From positions 1-58,340 of the forward strand of contig REEC01000058.1 in assembly GCA_007695285.1 (NCBI GenBank): a stretch of 58,340 bases of DNA, read 5' to 3'. Numbering within the stretch: position 1 is the stretch's first letter; each line of letters begins with the position of its first letter. A model generated the notes under the pieces. The model was not told the DNA's origin. It made no database searches and was given only the letters and a program-made list of their open reading frames with translations. The translations under genes and the position numbers were made by a program. This stretch comes from Spirochaetaceae bacterium. GTDB lineage: Bacteria; Spirochaetota; Spirochaetia; DSM-27196; PXBQ01. Shown piece after piece: positions 15,628 through 25,100 of the stretch.

Positions 15628-18552
15628 TTATGCGAGCGGTCGCTCTATTAACCGGCCGGTCTGCTCGTCGAACACGATCTCGATCTTTTTCTTCGGCGAG
15701 GTTGCTTCATAATACCGCCCATGGCTCTCGATGACGACCCCAGGGTACAACGTGCCACGGATTTTTACCTCCGAAGCGAAGTGCTCCTCGAACTTTTCTC
15801 TCAGGAGAAATACGCGCGAACCTCGCTTCTCCATCATTTTCATCGCCTTGACCTTCCGCGTCTTGAGTTCCGAAAATGACCCCGGGTCGGAACTCGCTCT
15901 GCCCAGTGCCGCATCGATCGAGACGATCTCGCCTTTCAGTTTTTCGATCTCTTTCTGCTCGCTCTCGATTCTGTCGGCAATCAGGTAATCCTGCCCAAAG
16001 GAGATCGTCGTCTTGACCCCCGCGCTGTTCCCGAGGCTCGCAACGTCGAGGCCGCGCCTCGCGCGGACCGTCCCGCCGACGATCCCGCCTCGATCACCCG
16101 CGACGACAACGCGACCGTTGCACTTGATCGCGCATCTGAGAATCGTATTCTTGACCATCACGTCTGAGACCGCGAGCACGGTCGCCTGCTCGATGAACGT
16201 CGCGACGACACCACGTTTGGTGCGTACCACGGCCTTGCCGCCACCCTGGATTCCGCCACCGATCGCGATGTCGAGCTCAGCCGAGACGAGAGCCGCCTCG
16301 ATCGTGTCCGAGATCCGGACTTCGCCGCCCGATACGATGAAGTACCCCGACTCGACCGCCCCGGCGACCGAAACCGACCCCGGGAAACGGATGTTGCCGG
16401 TCGCGGCGCCGACGTTCCCCGCGACCGCGTGCCCCGGGCGAATCTCCATCCGCTTGCCGTTGAACGCGAGCTCGCCGTCGCACTCGGCGATAAACACGCG
16501 GCGGCCGTCGTCTTCGTCGCGGGTCGCAACGTAGTTTGCCGCCTCGATCGTATCGTCGGGCGTTTCGGGCGCGGGAATCGTCCGGCCCGAGACATCGGTA
16601 CCGGGAATCGGCTCGCCCGTCGACGGCAGAAGCTCGGCGATCTCGGTGCCCGCGCGCACGGTCGTGAACCGCGGTGCGTTCTTGTAGTCGGCGGTTCCAT
16701 CAGGGCGAATCGTGACGTTTCGACCGGGCGCGTACGCGATGCACCACCGAAACTTCCGGCCGTCCCCACCGACGGCCGGCTCGCCGAAAGCAAACGGCGC
16801 GCCGTTGACCTCGCCGTCGTCACGGGCCTGTTCGAGTGCAGACTCGAGAATATCGTCGCGTATGCCGTACGTGACGCCGCTCTCCTCGATTTCCGCGCGG
16901 ACCGCATCCATCGAGAGCGGACGGCCACCGCCCTGGTCCTTCGTGATCCGAATGTACGCGGTCATTCTGTCTTCCGCTATCACGATGTTGACACACGCGT
17001 CCTCGTGCGGACGTACGCGGAGCACAATCCGGTCGTCAACGGTACCGACGTCGAGAACGCCTTTTCGGCGCGACACGAGTAGGTTCTGTGTTCGCTCGAT
17101 GTCCTCGAACAGTTGTAACGGAAGCTCCTGCCCGCCGATTCCCGGGATCACGGCTCCGTACACGTCGACTCCCGGTGAGCCAACGGTTGCCGGAGTGATC
17201 TCGGCGACACGCTGATCTTGTTCGACAAACGCGACTCGTTCCACCGCGTCGAACGGAAAGACCGGAAGCGACGTCATCTCGCGAAGAAGATCACCGCGAC
17301 TCGCGACCGACGCGAGATGCTGCTCGGTGCGCTCGGCGTCGAGGAACCGAACGGTGTACTCGATAGACTGATCGGTTCCACGCGTCGGCGGCGTGCCTTC
17401 CGCGAGAAGATACCCGACAAGCTCGGTCTCCGTGCTCGCGTAGAACGTCGTGATATCCTCTTTGATTCTGTCGTTGTCGAGGTTCCTGAGGCCGGTTCCA
17501 CGGATCGCTGCGCCGATCTCCTTCAGGAGCAGAGGCCGGCCGGTGCCACGGCCTTTCCGTAGATTGAGCACGGCGGTCAATCGATCGTCGCCGATCTCCA
17601 GTTCGATCACCGATTCCTGGTTTTTCGAGATCGGGATGTGATCGGTTCGCCCGGCACCGATAGCGTCGCGGATGACCGTCGCGATACGGTCTTCCTCGAG
17701 CAGCGACTCGATCGGGCATCCCGCTGCACGAGCAGCGTCGATTACTTCGGCTGTGTCGGGGACCGGAGCGTCCTCGTGGCCGGGTTCGATCGCGAGCGAA
17801 CACGACGCCTTGTCGGAAGAGACAACGATCTTCCAGTCGTGCCTGGAGTACGGGACGATGTCGGCCCAGTTCCGTCCAATGCGGATGAACCCGGCGTACA
17901 CCGAGACGAGGTCACGCCCGTTTTTTTTGATGCCCGGGCCCAAGTGAAAACGCGGATCGGCGGGCGGCACAGGTTGAACCGCAGAGCCGTACACGTTTTT
18001 CCCGGGTGTTCCGGGTGAGTACGGTAGGATCGTTCCGATTACCGCACCTTCGTCGGCGAACCCCGTTCGTTGTACAGAAGGGTCGACGTAGACGGACTCG
18101 CGCACGTTTTCGGTCCGTACGACGTCGACCATTTCGGTCTTCGGCTTCACGAACGGTAAACGCGACTTTGTCATTACCGGCTTCTTTTCGGTGATCTTCT
18201 TTTTTTTCTCGATCGAGAATGCGGGGACCTGCGCCGCCGAGAGTATCTGCTCGGCGATGTCGGCAAACTCGGGTGGGATCGTGATGTCCTCCCACTCGAC
18301 GGACTCGGCATGTCCGTTTTCGGGCGGCACGCCTTCGCATACGGTGAGTCTCTCGGCACCATCTGTCGCGGCGCGCGCGAGCACCTCGCCAATATCGGCC
18401 GCCGAGCGAGCAGAGCGCACCCCTTTGCGATCGAGTTCCTTCCCGACCGCCTCGACGGTTATCTCGGGCGCGTCGGGCGAGGACTTGATAACGAGGTCTG
18501 CCTTCATGCCGGAAGCATCGATCGCGACCGAAAACGTACCGTGGACAGCCAT
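15628..18552 (-). CDS. FapA/DUF342 family protein, very large
   Basis: 974 residues; FapA-type proteins are usually 450-700. The C-terminal third is the classic DUF342 region: repeated Gly-rich strands (VAGNVGAATGNIRFPGSVSV, IAIGGGIQGGGKAVV, IVGGTVRARRGLDVASLGN) forming a beta-helix, then a coiled coil (EQKEIEKLKGEIVSID). Two related N-terminal FapA modules appear, one around residues 260-390 and one around 540-640 (both with GRPL motifs). A Lys-rich stretch EKKKKITEKK sits near residue 113. The family is linked to flagellar assembly or polar localisation in other bacteria, and the adjacent MinD-like ATPase fits this. Function otherwise unknown. Confidence 0.85.
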   Translation of the reverse strand: MAVHGTFSVAIDASGMKADLVIKSSPDAPEITVEAVGKELDRKGVRSARSAADIGEVLARAATDGAERLTVCEGVPPENGHAESVEWEDITIPPEFADIAEQILSAAQVPAFSIEKKKKITEKKPVMTKSRLPFVKPKTEMVDVVRTENVRESVYVDPSVQRTGFADEGAVIGTILPYSPGTPGKNVYGSAVQPVPPADPRFHLGPGIKKNGRDLVSVYAGFIRIGRNWADIVPYSRHDWKIVVSSDKASCSLAIEPGHEDAPVPDTAEVIDAARAAGCPIESLLEEDRIATVIRDAIGAGRTDHIPISKNQESVIELEIGDDRLTAVLNLRKGRGTGRPLLLKEIGAAIRGTGLRNLDNDRIKEDITTFYASTETELVGYLLAEGTPPTRGTDQSIEYTVRFLDAERTEQHLASVASRGDLLREMTSLPVFPFDAVERVAFVEQDQRVAEITPATVGSPGVDVYGAVIPGIGGQELPLQLFEDIERTQNLLVSRRKGVLDVGTVDDRIVLRVRPHEDACVNIVIAEDRMTAYIRITKDQGGGRPLSMDAVRAEIEESGVTYGIRDDILESALEQARDDGEVNGAPFAFGEPAVGGDGRKFRWCIAYAPGRNVTIRPDGTADYKNAPRFTTVRAGTEIAELLPSTGEPIPGTDVSGRTIPAPETPDDTIEAANYVATRDEDDGRRVFIAECDGELAFNGKRMEIRPGHAVAGNVGAATGNIRFPGSVSVAGAVESGYFIVSGGEVRISDTIEAALVSAELDIAIGGGIQGGGKAVVRTKRGVVATFIEQATVLAVSDVMVKNTILRCAIKCNGRVVVAGDRGGIVGGTVRARRGLDVASLGNSAGVKTTISFGQDYLIADRIESEQKEIEKLKGEIVSIDAALGRASSDPGSFSELKTRKVKAMKMMEKRGSRVFLLREKFEEHFASEVKIRGTLYPGVVIESHGRYYEATSPKKKIEIVFDEQTGRLIERPLA

Positions 18553-18553
18553 T

Positions 18554-19714
18554 CTAAATCCGTACGCCGCGTCCGATCGCCTTGACGATCTTGGACTTCA
18601 ACAGCGCGTTTTCCTTTTTGAGGTGCTGGATTTCGATCTGTTGTGACTTCACGGTCTCGACGAGGTCGCCCGTGGAAAGGGCCCCGGTATGGAGCAACTC
18701 CTCGACGTACTCCATCTTGGCCTCGAAGTCGGCCGCGGCCTGCATACCGGCTTCCTCGTAACTCTCGTCGATTCCGTCGTACTCCAACGGGCTTTCTCCG
18801 TCGGACTGTTCGCCCAGCGCGTAGTCCTCGATCATCTTGTCGGCGATTCGGTAAACACCTTGAGCGAGCACCGAGTTCGGTTTGTATACGATAATCGGAA
18901 GCTTCGAGCCGAGCGCGATATCCTGGAGATCGTCGCGGTAGATCACGCCGTAATACTCGAGGTCAATACCGAGATACTGTTGGCACGATCGCCGCAGACG
19001 GTTGGCTTTGTCGGCGTCTCTGGGGTCTTCGACCATGTTCATGACGAGACGAGGAACGAACCTGCTCGCGTTCGCGATGTACGCCGCGTGGCTTTCCGGG
19101 TCAATCTTCTTGACCTTCTCGATCACCGCGGGGATGTACACACGCTGAAGCTCCGGCGAACCGTCTTTACGGAGCGACTCGAGATACGCCGCCGCAGCGC
19201 TCTTCTTCTTGAACGAGTTGTTGAGAATACGAAACATGACATTCTTCAGAAACACGTACGCATTTACCGTAGCGGTCGGAGTCGGCGAGGTGACAATCAA
19301 ACCACGCCCCGACATCAGGAAAAAATCCATAACGTTGAAGCTGCTTCCGGCACCAAGATCAAGAATCAGGTACTCGGTGTCGAGAGCACGAAGTCGGCTG
19401 ATCAACATCCGTTTCTGCGAAGTCGTAAGGTTCGCGATACCGGGTATCTCGTTATCGCCCGCGATGAACGAGACATTCTCATACTCCGTCTCGACGACGA
19501 TGTCGGCAAACGATTTTTTTTCCGACGTAATGAAGCTTCCGATCCCGGTTCCGGATAAATTCACTCCGAGCATCAGATGCAAGTTCGACCCACCGAGATC
19601 CAGATCGGCGAGAACGACCCGTTTTCCCGCTTGCCCCAATCCGATGGCGAGGTTCGTCGCAACCAACGATTTCCCCACGCCGCCTTTGCCGCCGGCTACC
19701 GGCACGATCTGCAT
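18554..19714 (-). CDS. MinD/ParA-family ATPase (FlhG/MinD-like)
   Basis: 386 residues. The deviant Walker A GGKGGVGKSLVATNLAIGL begins at residue 8, followed by VLADLDLGGSNLH and EYLILDLGAGSSFNVMDFF, the hallmarks of MinD/FlhG ATPases. A C-terminal section of about 100 residues ends in a likely coiled coil (QIEIQHLKKENALLKSKI). No MinD-type amphipathic membrane-targeting helix is obvious. It starts directly after the upstream membrane protein and ends 1 bp before fapA. In spirochaetes and other flagellates such ATPases set flagellar number or position; here the partner is FapA. Role inferred. Confidence 0.87.
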   Translation of the reverse strand: MQIVPVAGGKGGVGKSLVATNLAIGLGQAGKRVVLADLDLGGSNLHLMLGVNLSGTGIGSFITSEKKSFADIVVETEYENVSFIAGDNEIPGIANLTTSQKRMLISRLRALDTEYLILDLGAGSSFNVMDFFLMSGRGLIVTSPTPTATVNAYVFLKNVMFRILNNSFKKKSAAAAYLESLRKDGSPELQRVYIPAVIEKVKKIDPESHAAYIANASRFVPRLVMNMVEDPRDADKANRLRRSCQQYLGIDLEYYGVIYRDDLQDIALGSKLPIIVYKPNSVLAQGVYRIADKMIEDYALGEQSDGESPLEYDGIDESYEEAGMQAAADFEAKMEYVEELLHTGALSTGDLVETVKSQQIEIQHLKKENALLKSKIVKAIGRGVRI

Positions 19715-20206
19715 TTAATCTTCCTCCAGTTGAGTGATCGGTAGCTCTCGGAGTACCGTCGGATCGTCCTCATTGTCGCCGCTGTCGTCGTTGCCGTCCG
19801 CTGCCGGCGTCGGTAACGAGCGAGAAAACCCGACGAGAACAACACACACAACTGCGTCGACAATAATCACGCCCAACGGCAGCAAGACCGAAGCGTACTC
19901 GTACCACTCGGTCGGTGCAGCAAGACCGAACCGTGCGGTGTTCCGGTAGATAAATGCCGCCGCCGGAACGACGGGGAGAATCTTTGAGAGAGTCAGCAAC
20001 CGGATCATGGACCGGTTTTTCTCGGGATCGACGGCAATGAGGATAAAGCAGAGCGACAGCGAAAGCTGCGCCGCTCCAAACCAAACGCCGATGTAAAAAC
20101 CCGTTATGCTACCCGAAAAAAACGGCATCATCACGACGAGCAGCGCGGAAAACCGTACTATCTCCCACACCGCGCCGTAACCAATAATCCATCTACCGTG
20201 TTTCAC
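19715..20206 (-). CDS. Small four-helix membrane protein, unknown
   Basis: About 163 residues with roughly four hydrophobic segments (WEIVRFSALLVVMM, FYIGVWFGAAQLSLSL, ILPVVPAAAFIY, LLPLGVIIVDAVVCVVL) and an acidic cytoplasmic-type tail (DDSGDNEDD). I do not recognise the family. I start it at the GTG at 20206: a TTGACG-17-TACACT promoter ends six bases before it. The frame continues upstream to a TTG at 20260, which would lie inside that promoter. It heads the minD-fapA-lgt unit and its stop abuts the minD-like ATG. Confidence 0.6.
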   Translation of the reverse strand: MKHGRWIIGYGAVWEIVRFSALLVVMMPFFSGSITGFYIGVWFGAAQLSLSLCFILIAVDPEKNRSMIRLLTLSKILPVVPAAAFIYRNTARFGLAAPTEWYEYASVLLPLGVIIVDAVVCVVLVGFSRSLPTPAADGNDDSGDNEDDPTVLRELPITQLEED

Positions 20207-20212
20207 TTGCGA

Positions 20213-20241
20213 AGTGTACGACGAGCGATAATCGGCGTCAA
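20213..20241 (-). promoter_or_regulatory. Predicted leaderless promoter of the minD-fapA-lgt unit
   Basis: Minus strand TTGACG (20241-20236), 17-bp spacer, TACACT (20218-20213), then six bases and the GTG at 20206, so transcription would begin on the start codon. Confidence 0.55.
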
Positions 20242-20310
20242 TAGAAACGCGGATCGACAAATGGATGCGTGGCGATTTTATGAGTATACTATCGATGGGA
20301 GTTATGGTTT

Positions 20311-21747
20311 ATGAGAAATAGTTCAGCGAAAAACCGGACCGAGCGTTTCGTCTGGTTTGGTGCCGGCACGGCGATTATCGCTTTCTTGTTTATTTTGGTC
20401 GCGTCTCCGTCGATCTTCGCGCAAGGTGGCGGCTCGAGTTCGTCATCGGATCGGCATCTCGAGACGTTTTCACAGGTTTTTCGATACGTCCAGAACAACT
20501 ATGTCGACGAAATCGATCCGGAAGTCTTGCTCGAAGGCGCGCTCAAGGGATTGTTCGAGAGTCTCGGTGATCCGTACTCGGCGTACCTTTCGCCGACCGA
20601 TATGCGCGGCCTGTCCGACACGACGACAGGACGTTTCGGCGGCGTCGGCATGTACATCTCAAAGCAGCAGCTCACCGAGGAAGAACGAGAGGCAAACAAG
20701 CCGTCGTACGTCGTGATCGAGTCGCCGATCGACGGGACGCCCGCGCAGCGCGCGGGAATCAGATCGAACGATCTGATCGTCGAGATCGAAGGCGAGTCGA
20801 CGGGCGCGATGACGATCGATGAAGTGCTCAATGAACTCCGCGGGACCCCGGGTACGTCGGTCGAGATAACGATCCGGCGCGGGGCGAACCTCACGTTTCC
20901 GGTAACACTACGCCGCGAGTTCATCGAGGTCCCGACGGTTCGAAAGGCGATGATCGGAGACGATATCGGCTATCTGCGAATCACGCAGTTCACGCCGTTC
21001 ACCGACGACCGTGTGCGCGATGCAATCGACTCGTTCTCCTCGGAAGGTTACTCGGCAATGATCCTCGATCTGCGTCGCAACCCGGGTGGGCTCTTGACCG
21101 GCGTCGTCGACGTCGCGAATCTCTTCTTCTCGGGTGGTACGATCGTCGGTACGCGCGGACGCGTCGCGTCGGAAAACGAAGTGATCACGGCGAACCGGCA
21201 AAAGGTCGTTCCCGACGATCTACCGATCGTCGTCTTGATCGACGGAGGCTCGGCGTCCGCGTCTGAAATTCTCGCGGGGGCGTTGAAAGACCGCGATAGA
21301 GCGTACCTCATCGGAACGACGACGTTCGGAAAAGGGTCGGTTCAACGCGTACGTCAGCTCGGTAATGGCGGATTCCGCCTCACGATGTCGCGGTACTACA
21401 CGCCGAGCGGAGAGTACATCGACAAAGTGGGCGTCGCCCCCGACAAGACAGTCGAAGAACCGACGATGAGCGACGAAGAGACCAAAGCATACATGGAGCT
21501 CGTGAACAGCGGGACGATCGTCGAGTTCATCGAAGAGACGCCGAACCCAACCGAAGATGAAATCCTCGCGTTCATCGAGCAAGCGCGCGCCGACGGTTTC
21601 ACGTTGAACGAACGCGAAATCCGCCGCCTGATTCGGGACGAGTCGAACCGCGCGCGCAACATCACGACAGTGTACGACCTCGAGTTCGACACCGTGTTGA
21701 TCGAGGCGGTTCGCCTGCTGCGTAGCGGCGAGATAGCCGGGCGGTAG
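20311..21747 (+). CDS. C-terminal processing peptidase, S41 family
   Basis: 478 residues. An N-terminal signal anchor (FVWFGAGTAIIAFLFILVA) directs it to the periplasm. A PDZ domain follows (about residues 110-200; PAQRAGIRSNDLIVEIEG), then the S41 protease domain with YLRITQF, LDLRRNPGGLL and the Ser/Lys dyad in DGGSASASEIL and TTFGKGSVQ. These proteases trim C-termini of periplasmic or lipoprotein substrates. GGGAG lies about 10 nt before the ATG. First of a ctp-rsmE-tagA unit with a 16-bp gap to rsmE. Confidence 0.93.
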   Translation: MRNSSAKNRTERFVWFGAGTAIIAFLFILVASPSIFAQGGGSSSSSDRHLETFSQVFRYVQNNYVDEIDPEVLLEGALKGLFESLGDPYSAYLSPTDMRGLSDTTTGRFGGVGMYISKQQLTEEEREANKPSYVVIESPIDGTPAQRAGIRSNDLIVEIEGESTGAMTIDEVLNELRGTPGTSVEITIRRGANLTFPVTLRREFIEVPTVRKAMIGDDIGYLRITQFTPFTDDRVRDAIDSFSSEGYSAMILDLRRNPGGLLTGVVDVANLFFSGGTIVGTRGRVASENEVITANRQKVVPDDLPIVVLIDGGSASASEILAGALKDRDRAYLIGTTTFGKGSVQRVRQLGNGGFRLTMSRYYTPSGEYIDKVGVAPDKTVEEPTMSDEETKAYMELVNSGTIVEFIEETPNPTEDEILAFIEQARADGFTLNEREIRRLIRDESNRARNITTVYDLEFDTVLIEAVRLLRSGEIAGR

Positions 21748-21763
21748 TGCCGGATACGCACCG

Positions 21764-22501
21764 GTGAAACAGTTCGTTCTGCCGGACCGATACGACGGCG
21801 AGCAGTATGTACGTCTCACCGGACGCGAGTACCACTACTTGGTGCGCGTCCGGCGATGTGCGGTCGGCGATTCGTTTCCGGCGATCGATCGTCTCGGTGG
21901 CACGTATCACGCCACGGTCGATGAGGTCGGCGTTGACTCGGTGTCGCTGAGAATCAGCCAAAACGAGACGGAACTATCCGACGACGTGAGGATCGTACTG
22001 TACCAGTGCGTCCCGAAGGCCCGAAAACTCGACGGCATAATCAGGCAGGCGACCGAGATCGGTGTCACGGCGGTCGTTCCGGTCAAGAGCCGACACGCCA
22101 TACCCGTTCCCGGGGAGAAGCAGTACGAGCGCTGGGTGAGGATCGCGCGCGAAGCGGTCCAGCAGAGCGGAGCCACACGCGTACCCGAGATCCGTCGGGT
22201 AATCGCACTAGAAGAGATTGTTCCAATAGCCGAGTCGCACAGTCTCGGTCTGTTTTTTCACCAAATCCCTCTTGAAAACTCGAGTCTTCACGGGTATCTT
22301 ACTCAACGCCCCGGTACTGTATCGTTGGTCGTAGGACCGGAGGGAGGGTTGTCCGACGACGAGATCGCGCTCCTTCGCCAAAAAGGGTTTTTGCCCGCGT
22401 ACCTGGGCCCTCGGGTACTCAGGACCGAAACCGCCGCGGTATTTGCGATCGCCGCGATCAGAGTCATCCTAATGGAGAGTTCCACGTGGACAGCGTCATG
22501 A
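21764..22501 (+). CDS. rsmE: 16S rRNA (uracil1498-N3)-methyltransferase RsmE
   Basis: 245 residues. The SPOUT-fold knot signature of RsmE is intact: SLVVGPEGGLSDDEI and LGPRVLRTETAAVFAIAAI near the C-terminus, with an N-terminal PUA-like region (LTGREYHYLVRVRR). It methylates U1498 of 16S rRNA using SAM. Start is GTG at 21764. The end overlaps the glycosyltransferase gene by 16 bp. Confidence 0.94.
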   Translation: MKQFVLPDRYDGEQYVRLTGREYHYLVRVRRCAVGDSFPAIDRLGGTYHATVDEVGVDSVSLRISQNETELSDDVRIVLYQCVPKARKLDGIIRQATEIGVTAVVPVKSRHAIPVPGEKQYERWVRIAREAVQQSGATRVPEIRRVIALEEIVPIAESHSLGLFFHQIPLENSSLHGYLTQRPGTVSLVVGPEGGLSDDEIALLRQKGFLPAYLGPRVLRTETAAVFAIAAIRVILMESSTWTAS

Positions 22502-23259
22502 AAGCAACCGGGACCGGTGAAACGCGCGTCGAACGCATTCGCGTCGCCGGGATACCGATCGATAACGTTCCCGAACAGGATCTGCCCAGCGTTGTCGAGA
22601 GCATCGCATCGTCGAAGGACATCGGCCAGGTTGTCTTCCTCCGCTTGTGGGACCTCATGCGCGCGCGACGCAGCCGCGAGTTTCGTGCGTGTCTCGAGGC
22701 AGCCGCGCTGGTAATCCCGGTCTCGATCGGAATCGTGCGCGGAGCACGGTTTCTCAAGAAGTCGGTCCCGCCGCGGTACATGCCGTTCGAGTTCGTCGTA
22801 CGCGCTCTCGGCGCGCTCGAACCGAGAAACCGTTCGGTGTACGTGATCGGTGGCGACCAGAAAACCGTTACGACGGTCGAGCACAACGTCAAACGGACGT
22901 TTCCCGGTGTGCGCCTCGTTGGGAGGTACTCGGGCTTGTACCCACGCTCGCTCGAAGCCGATATCTTGACCGGAATAAAAAAAGCCGCACCGAACCTCGT
23001 GTTCGCGGGGCACGGCTTGCGCGGAAAGAACCTGTGGATCCACCGCCACCGCGCTTCGTTTCACGGAGGAATGTTCCTCTGGTCGTCAGAGGTTTTTGAG
23101 CAGTTTGCCGACAAGGCGCGTCGCCCGTCGCGCCGGTCGTTCCAGAACGGCACCGATTTGTGGCCGAGTTTTTTCCGCCGCCCGTGGCGCGTACTGCGAA
23201 TTCCGGTCTACGTCTGGTACTGCCTGGTGCTCGTCGTCCACCGGATACGCGGATTGTAG
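22486..23259 (+). CDS. WecG/TagA/CpsF family glycosyltransferase
   Basis: 257 residues matching the GT26 (WecG/TagA) family: RIRVAGIPIDNVPEQDL at the start, VIGGDQKTVTTVEHNVKRT, VGRYSGLYP and a final PNLVFAGHGLRGKNLWIHRH. Family members add ManNAc-type sugars to lipid-linked precursors of cell-surface glycans at the cytoplasmic membrane face. The usual ASN/DG-containing motif in the first third is altered (VFLRLWDLMRAR). I favour the GTG at 22486 because GGAG lies eight bases before it; an ATG at 22498 would overlap the rsmE stop as ATGA. The product glycan is unknown. Confidence 0.83.
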   Translation: MDSVMKATGTGETRVERIRVAGIPIDNVPEQDLPSVVESIASSKDIGQVVFLRLWDLMRARRSREFRACLEAAALVIPVSIGIVRGARFLKKSVPPRYMPFEFVVRALGALEPRNRSVYVIGGDQKTVTTVEHNVKRTFPGVRLVGRYSGLYPRSLEADILTGIKKAAPNLVFAGHGLRGKNLWIHRHRASFHGGMFLWSSEVFEQFADKARRPSRRSFQNGTDLWPSFFRRPWRVLRIPVYVWYCLVLVVHRIRGL

Positions 23260-23322
23260 CGCAACGCGCGTTCGCCGACCGAGAACTCACCGAGACGCGA
23301 CCGAGCGCGCACAGGTATATGG

Positions 23323-23350
23323 CATCAGAACAGCGTCATCAGAACAGCGT
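23323..23350. repeat. 14-bp tandem duplication at the fxsA stop
   Basis: Two perfect adjacent 14-bp copies (23323-23336 and 23337-23350) followed by four bases of a third. The second copy contains the fxsA stop codon (23339-23341). Confidence 0.85.
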
Positions 23351-23800
23351 CATCTTGATGAACTCGTAGATTGTCGTGAACGAGGATAGGTTCCTCGCGA
23401 CGACGATCCGTCCGAAAACGTGGCGGAACGGAGGCATGAAAAGCACAACCCCGATCGCATCGGTCCCGAGCCCCGGGATCACGAGCAGGACACCCGCGAC
23501 GAAAAGCGAGACGATCTGCGAGAACTCCGACGTCGGGTACACGCCGTCGCAGACTTTCCGATCGAGCGAGCGAAAAACACCACGGAGCGCGTTCATCACG
23601 AGCGCAACGCCGAGCAACCCACCGGTGCCGACGATCGCGAGCGAGAGATACGTCCCGAACAGCCGCGACAGCGCGATGAGCGCGTACCCGTCGACCAGCA
23701 CGGCGACCGCGAACACCATCGTCCAGAAAAACACCTTCACATGAAACGATCTGTCGAGCAGTTTCAGGAACAAACACGTCCGTAGGCGCATCGCTCTCAC
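23339..23800 (-). CDS. fxsA: FxsA-family membrane protein
   Basis: 153 residues with three to four hydrophobic segments. The FxsA signature is the C-terminal pattern LFVAGVLLVIPGLGTDAIGVVL followed by FMPPFR (written in two parts), preceded by a LGVALV segment. FxsA is an inner-membrane protein of unknown mechanism, first known for relieving phage F exclusion. Its ATG overlaps the M23 peptidase stop as ATGA, so the two are coupled. Family recognition fair; function unknown. Confidence 0.75.
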   Translation of the reverse strand: MRAMRLRTCLFLKLLDRSFHVKVFFWTMVFAVAVLVDGYALIALSRLFGTYLSLAIVGTGGLLGVALVMNALRGVFRSLDRKVCDGVYPTSEFSQIVSLFVAGVLLVIPGLGTDAIGVVLFMPPFRHVFGRIVVARNLSSFTTIYEFIKMTLF

Positions 23801-25008
23801 CGCCGGTACGTCCGAACGCGCGGGATGATTTCGATTATTCGGGCGCCTGGGTCGGGCCGGAAGAGCGAGACGAAAACCTCGGTCCGAGCGGGAACGACGA
23901 TGCTCGTCGGAACAGTGATCGAAGGGCGGACACCGCGGACGCCGAAATCTATCTCGGCAACGATGTCGTGATCGTAGCCGTTCGCGACAAAGACGACGTA
24001 CGTCAGATCGTGTTCTTCGGTCCTGAACTCGATTGTATTCGACCTTTCGACCTTTCGGGCGTACTCGGCGTAGTGATCGTTTGTCAGGTCGCGCCCGAAG
24101 AAAACCTCGAACGGCCTCTCACCGGGATGATACGAGTAAAAAAACTCACCCGCGCGCGGCGTGATCGAAGTTCCGTCGTGCGACAAAAACAGCGTCGGAA
24201 TAGACTGCATCCTTCCGTCGACGGTCGGAACGCGAACGTCGAAGTGCAGGTGCGGCCCCGACGACTGTCCTGTGTTGCCGGAGTACCCGATGTGTTCTCC
24301 GGCGCTCACAAAGTCGCCGACAGCGACGACCGCACCGCCGCGACGCAGATGCACGTAGTTCCCGAATGTACCGTCGCTGTGTTCGATCAGTACGTAGTTG
24401 GCAAGCCCGGCATACCGCGGATGAGCTCCACCCGAGCTTGAGTCGAGCTTGAGCTCGACGACGAGACCTCCCCGCGCCGCGTGAACGGGCGTCCCCTCGG
24501 GCATCTCAAAATCAAGTGCATACCGGTTCTCACCGAAGTGCGTAAACTCACCGTCGTATCCCTGCGTGAGACGGTGCTTACTTCCGTGCGCAAAAGGAAA
24601 CACGTACGTATAATCGTCGTCGTGCCGGACCTCGGTGGGGTCTCCGCGCGCGACCGAGTACCGGATGCTGTACCCGAGTCGGCCGTACTCGACAGTCGGG
24701 GTAAGCGAAAAAAGGTAGGTCCGCTCGGTGTTGGGCTCGACTCTGCCGGTGAACGGCATCCCGGTGCTCGGGACAAGATTCGTGAGGCGTTCGAAGGATA
24801 GATTCAGCCAGACCGGAATGACGTGACGGCTCTCGGCGTAGAAATCATATCCGTGGTCCTCGCGCTGTTCGCTGAAGACCGAGACACGCTCCTCGGCAAA
24901 CACGCCGGCCGAGAGAACAGCAGAAAGCGCGACGAGGAGAATCGACTCAAAAAGCTTCTTCGCGCCCGCGGGCGCGAGTAACGTACCCATGTTGTGAAAA
25001 AGTATCAT
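23797..25008 (-). CDS. M23 family peptidase, secreted LytM-like
   Basis: About 397-403 residues. A signal peptide (ESILLVALSAVLSAGVFA) precedes a beta-rich region, then an M23 domain around residues 150-270: FGENRYALDFEMPEGTPV, VLIEHSDGTFGNYVHL and SSGPHLHFDV. The second and third zinc/catalytic blocks are intact, but the first His of HxxxD is Arg-Tyr-Ala-Leu-Asp here, as in a known M23 subgroup, so hydrolase activity is not certain. About 110 C-terminal residues form a separate beta domain. Start either ATG at 25008 or 24990; neither has a Shine-Dalgarno site. Probably an envelope murein hydrolase or regulator. Confidence 0.85.
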   Translation of the reverse strand: MILFHNMGTLLAPAGAKKLFESILLVALSAVLSAGVFAEERVSVFSEQREDHGYDFYAESRHVIPVWLNLSFERLTNLVPSTGMPFTGRVEPNTERTYLFSLTPTVEYGRLGYSIRYSVARGDPTEVRHDDDYTYVFPFAHGSKHRLTQGYDGEFTHFGENRYALDFEMPEGTPVHAARGGLVVELKLDSSSGGAHPRYAGLANYVLIEHSDGTFGNYVHLRRGGAVVAVGDFVSAGEHIGYSGNTGQSSGPHLHFDVRVPTVDGRMQSIPTLFLSHDGTSITPRAGEFFYSYHPGERPFEVFFGRDLTNDHYAEYARKVERSNTIEFRTEEHDLTYVVFVANGYDHDIVAEIDFGVRGVRPSITVPTSIVVPARTEVFVSLFRPDPGARIIEIIPRVRTYRR

Positions 25009-25055
25009 ACTTTCGCGGTTTTGACGAACCCGGCGCGATTCCGGATGCGTTCAGG

Positions 25056-25084
25056 TTGCCGGGCGGCGCGTCGGTCACTATACT
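25056..25084 (+). promoter_or_regulatory. Predicted sigma-70 promoter of thyX
   Basis: TTGCCG (25056-25061), 17-bp spacer, TATACT (25079-25084). The short leader of about ten bases contains GAGGTGG before the ATG at 25101. Confidence 0.6.
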
Positions 25085-25100
25085 TGCGGTGAGGTGGTGT

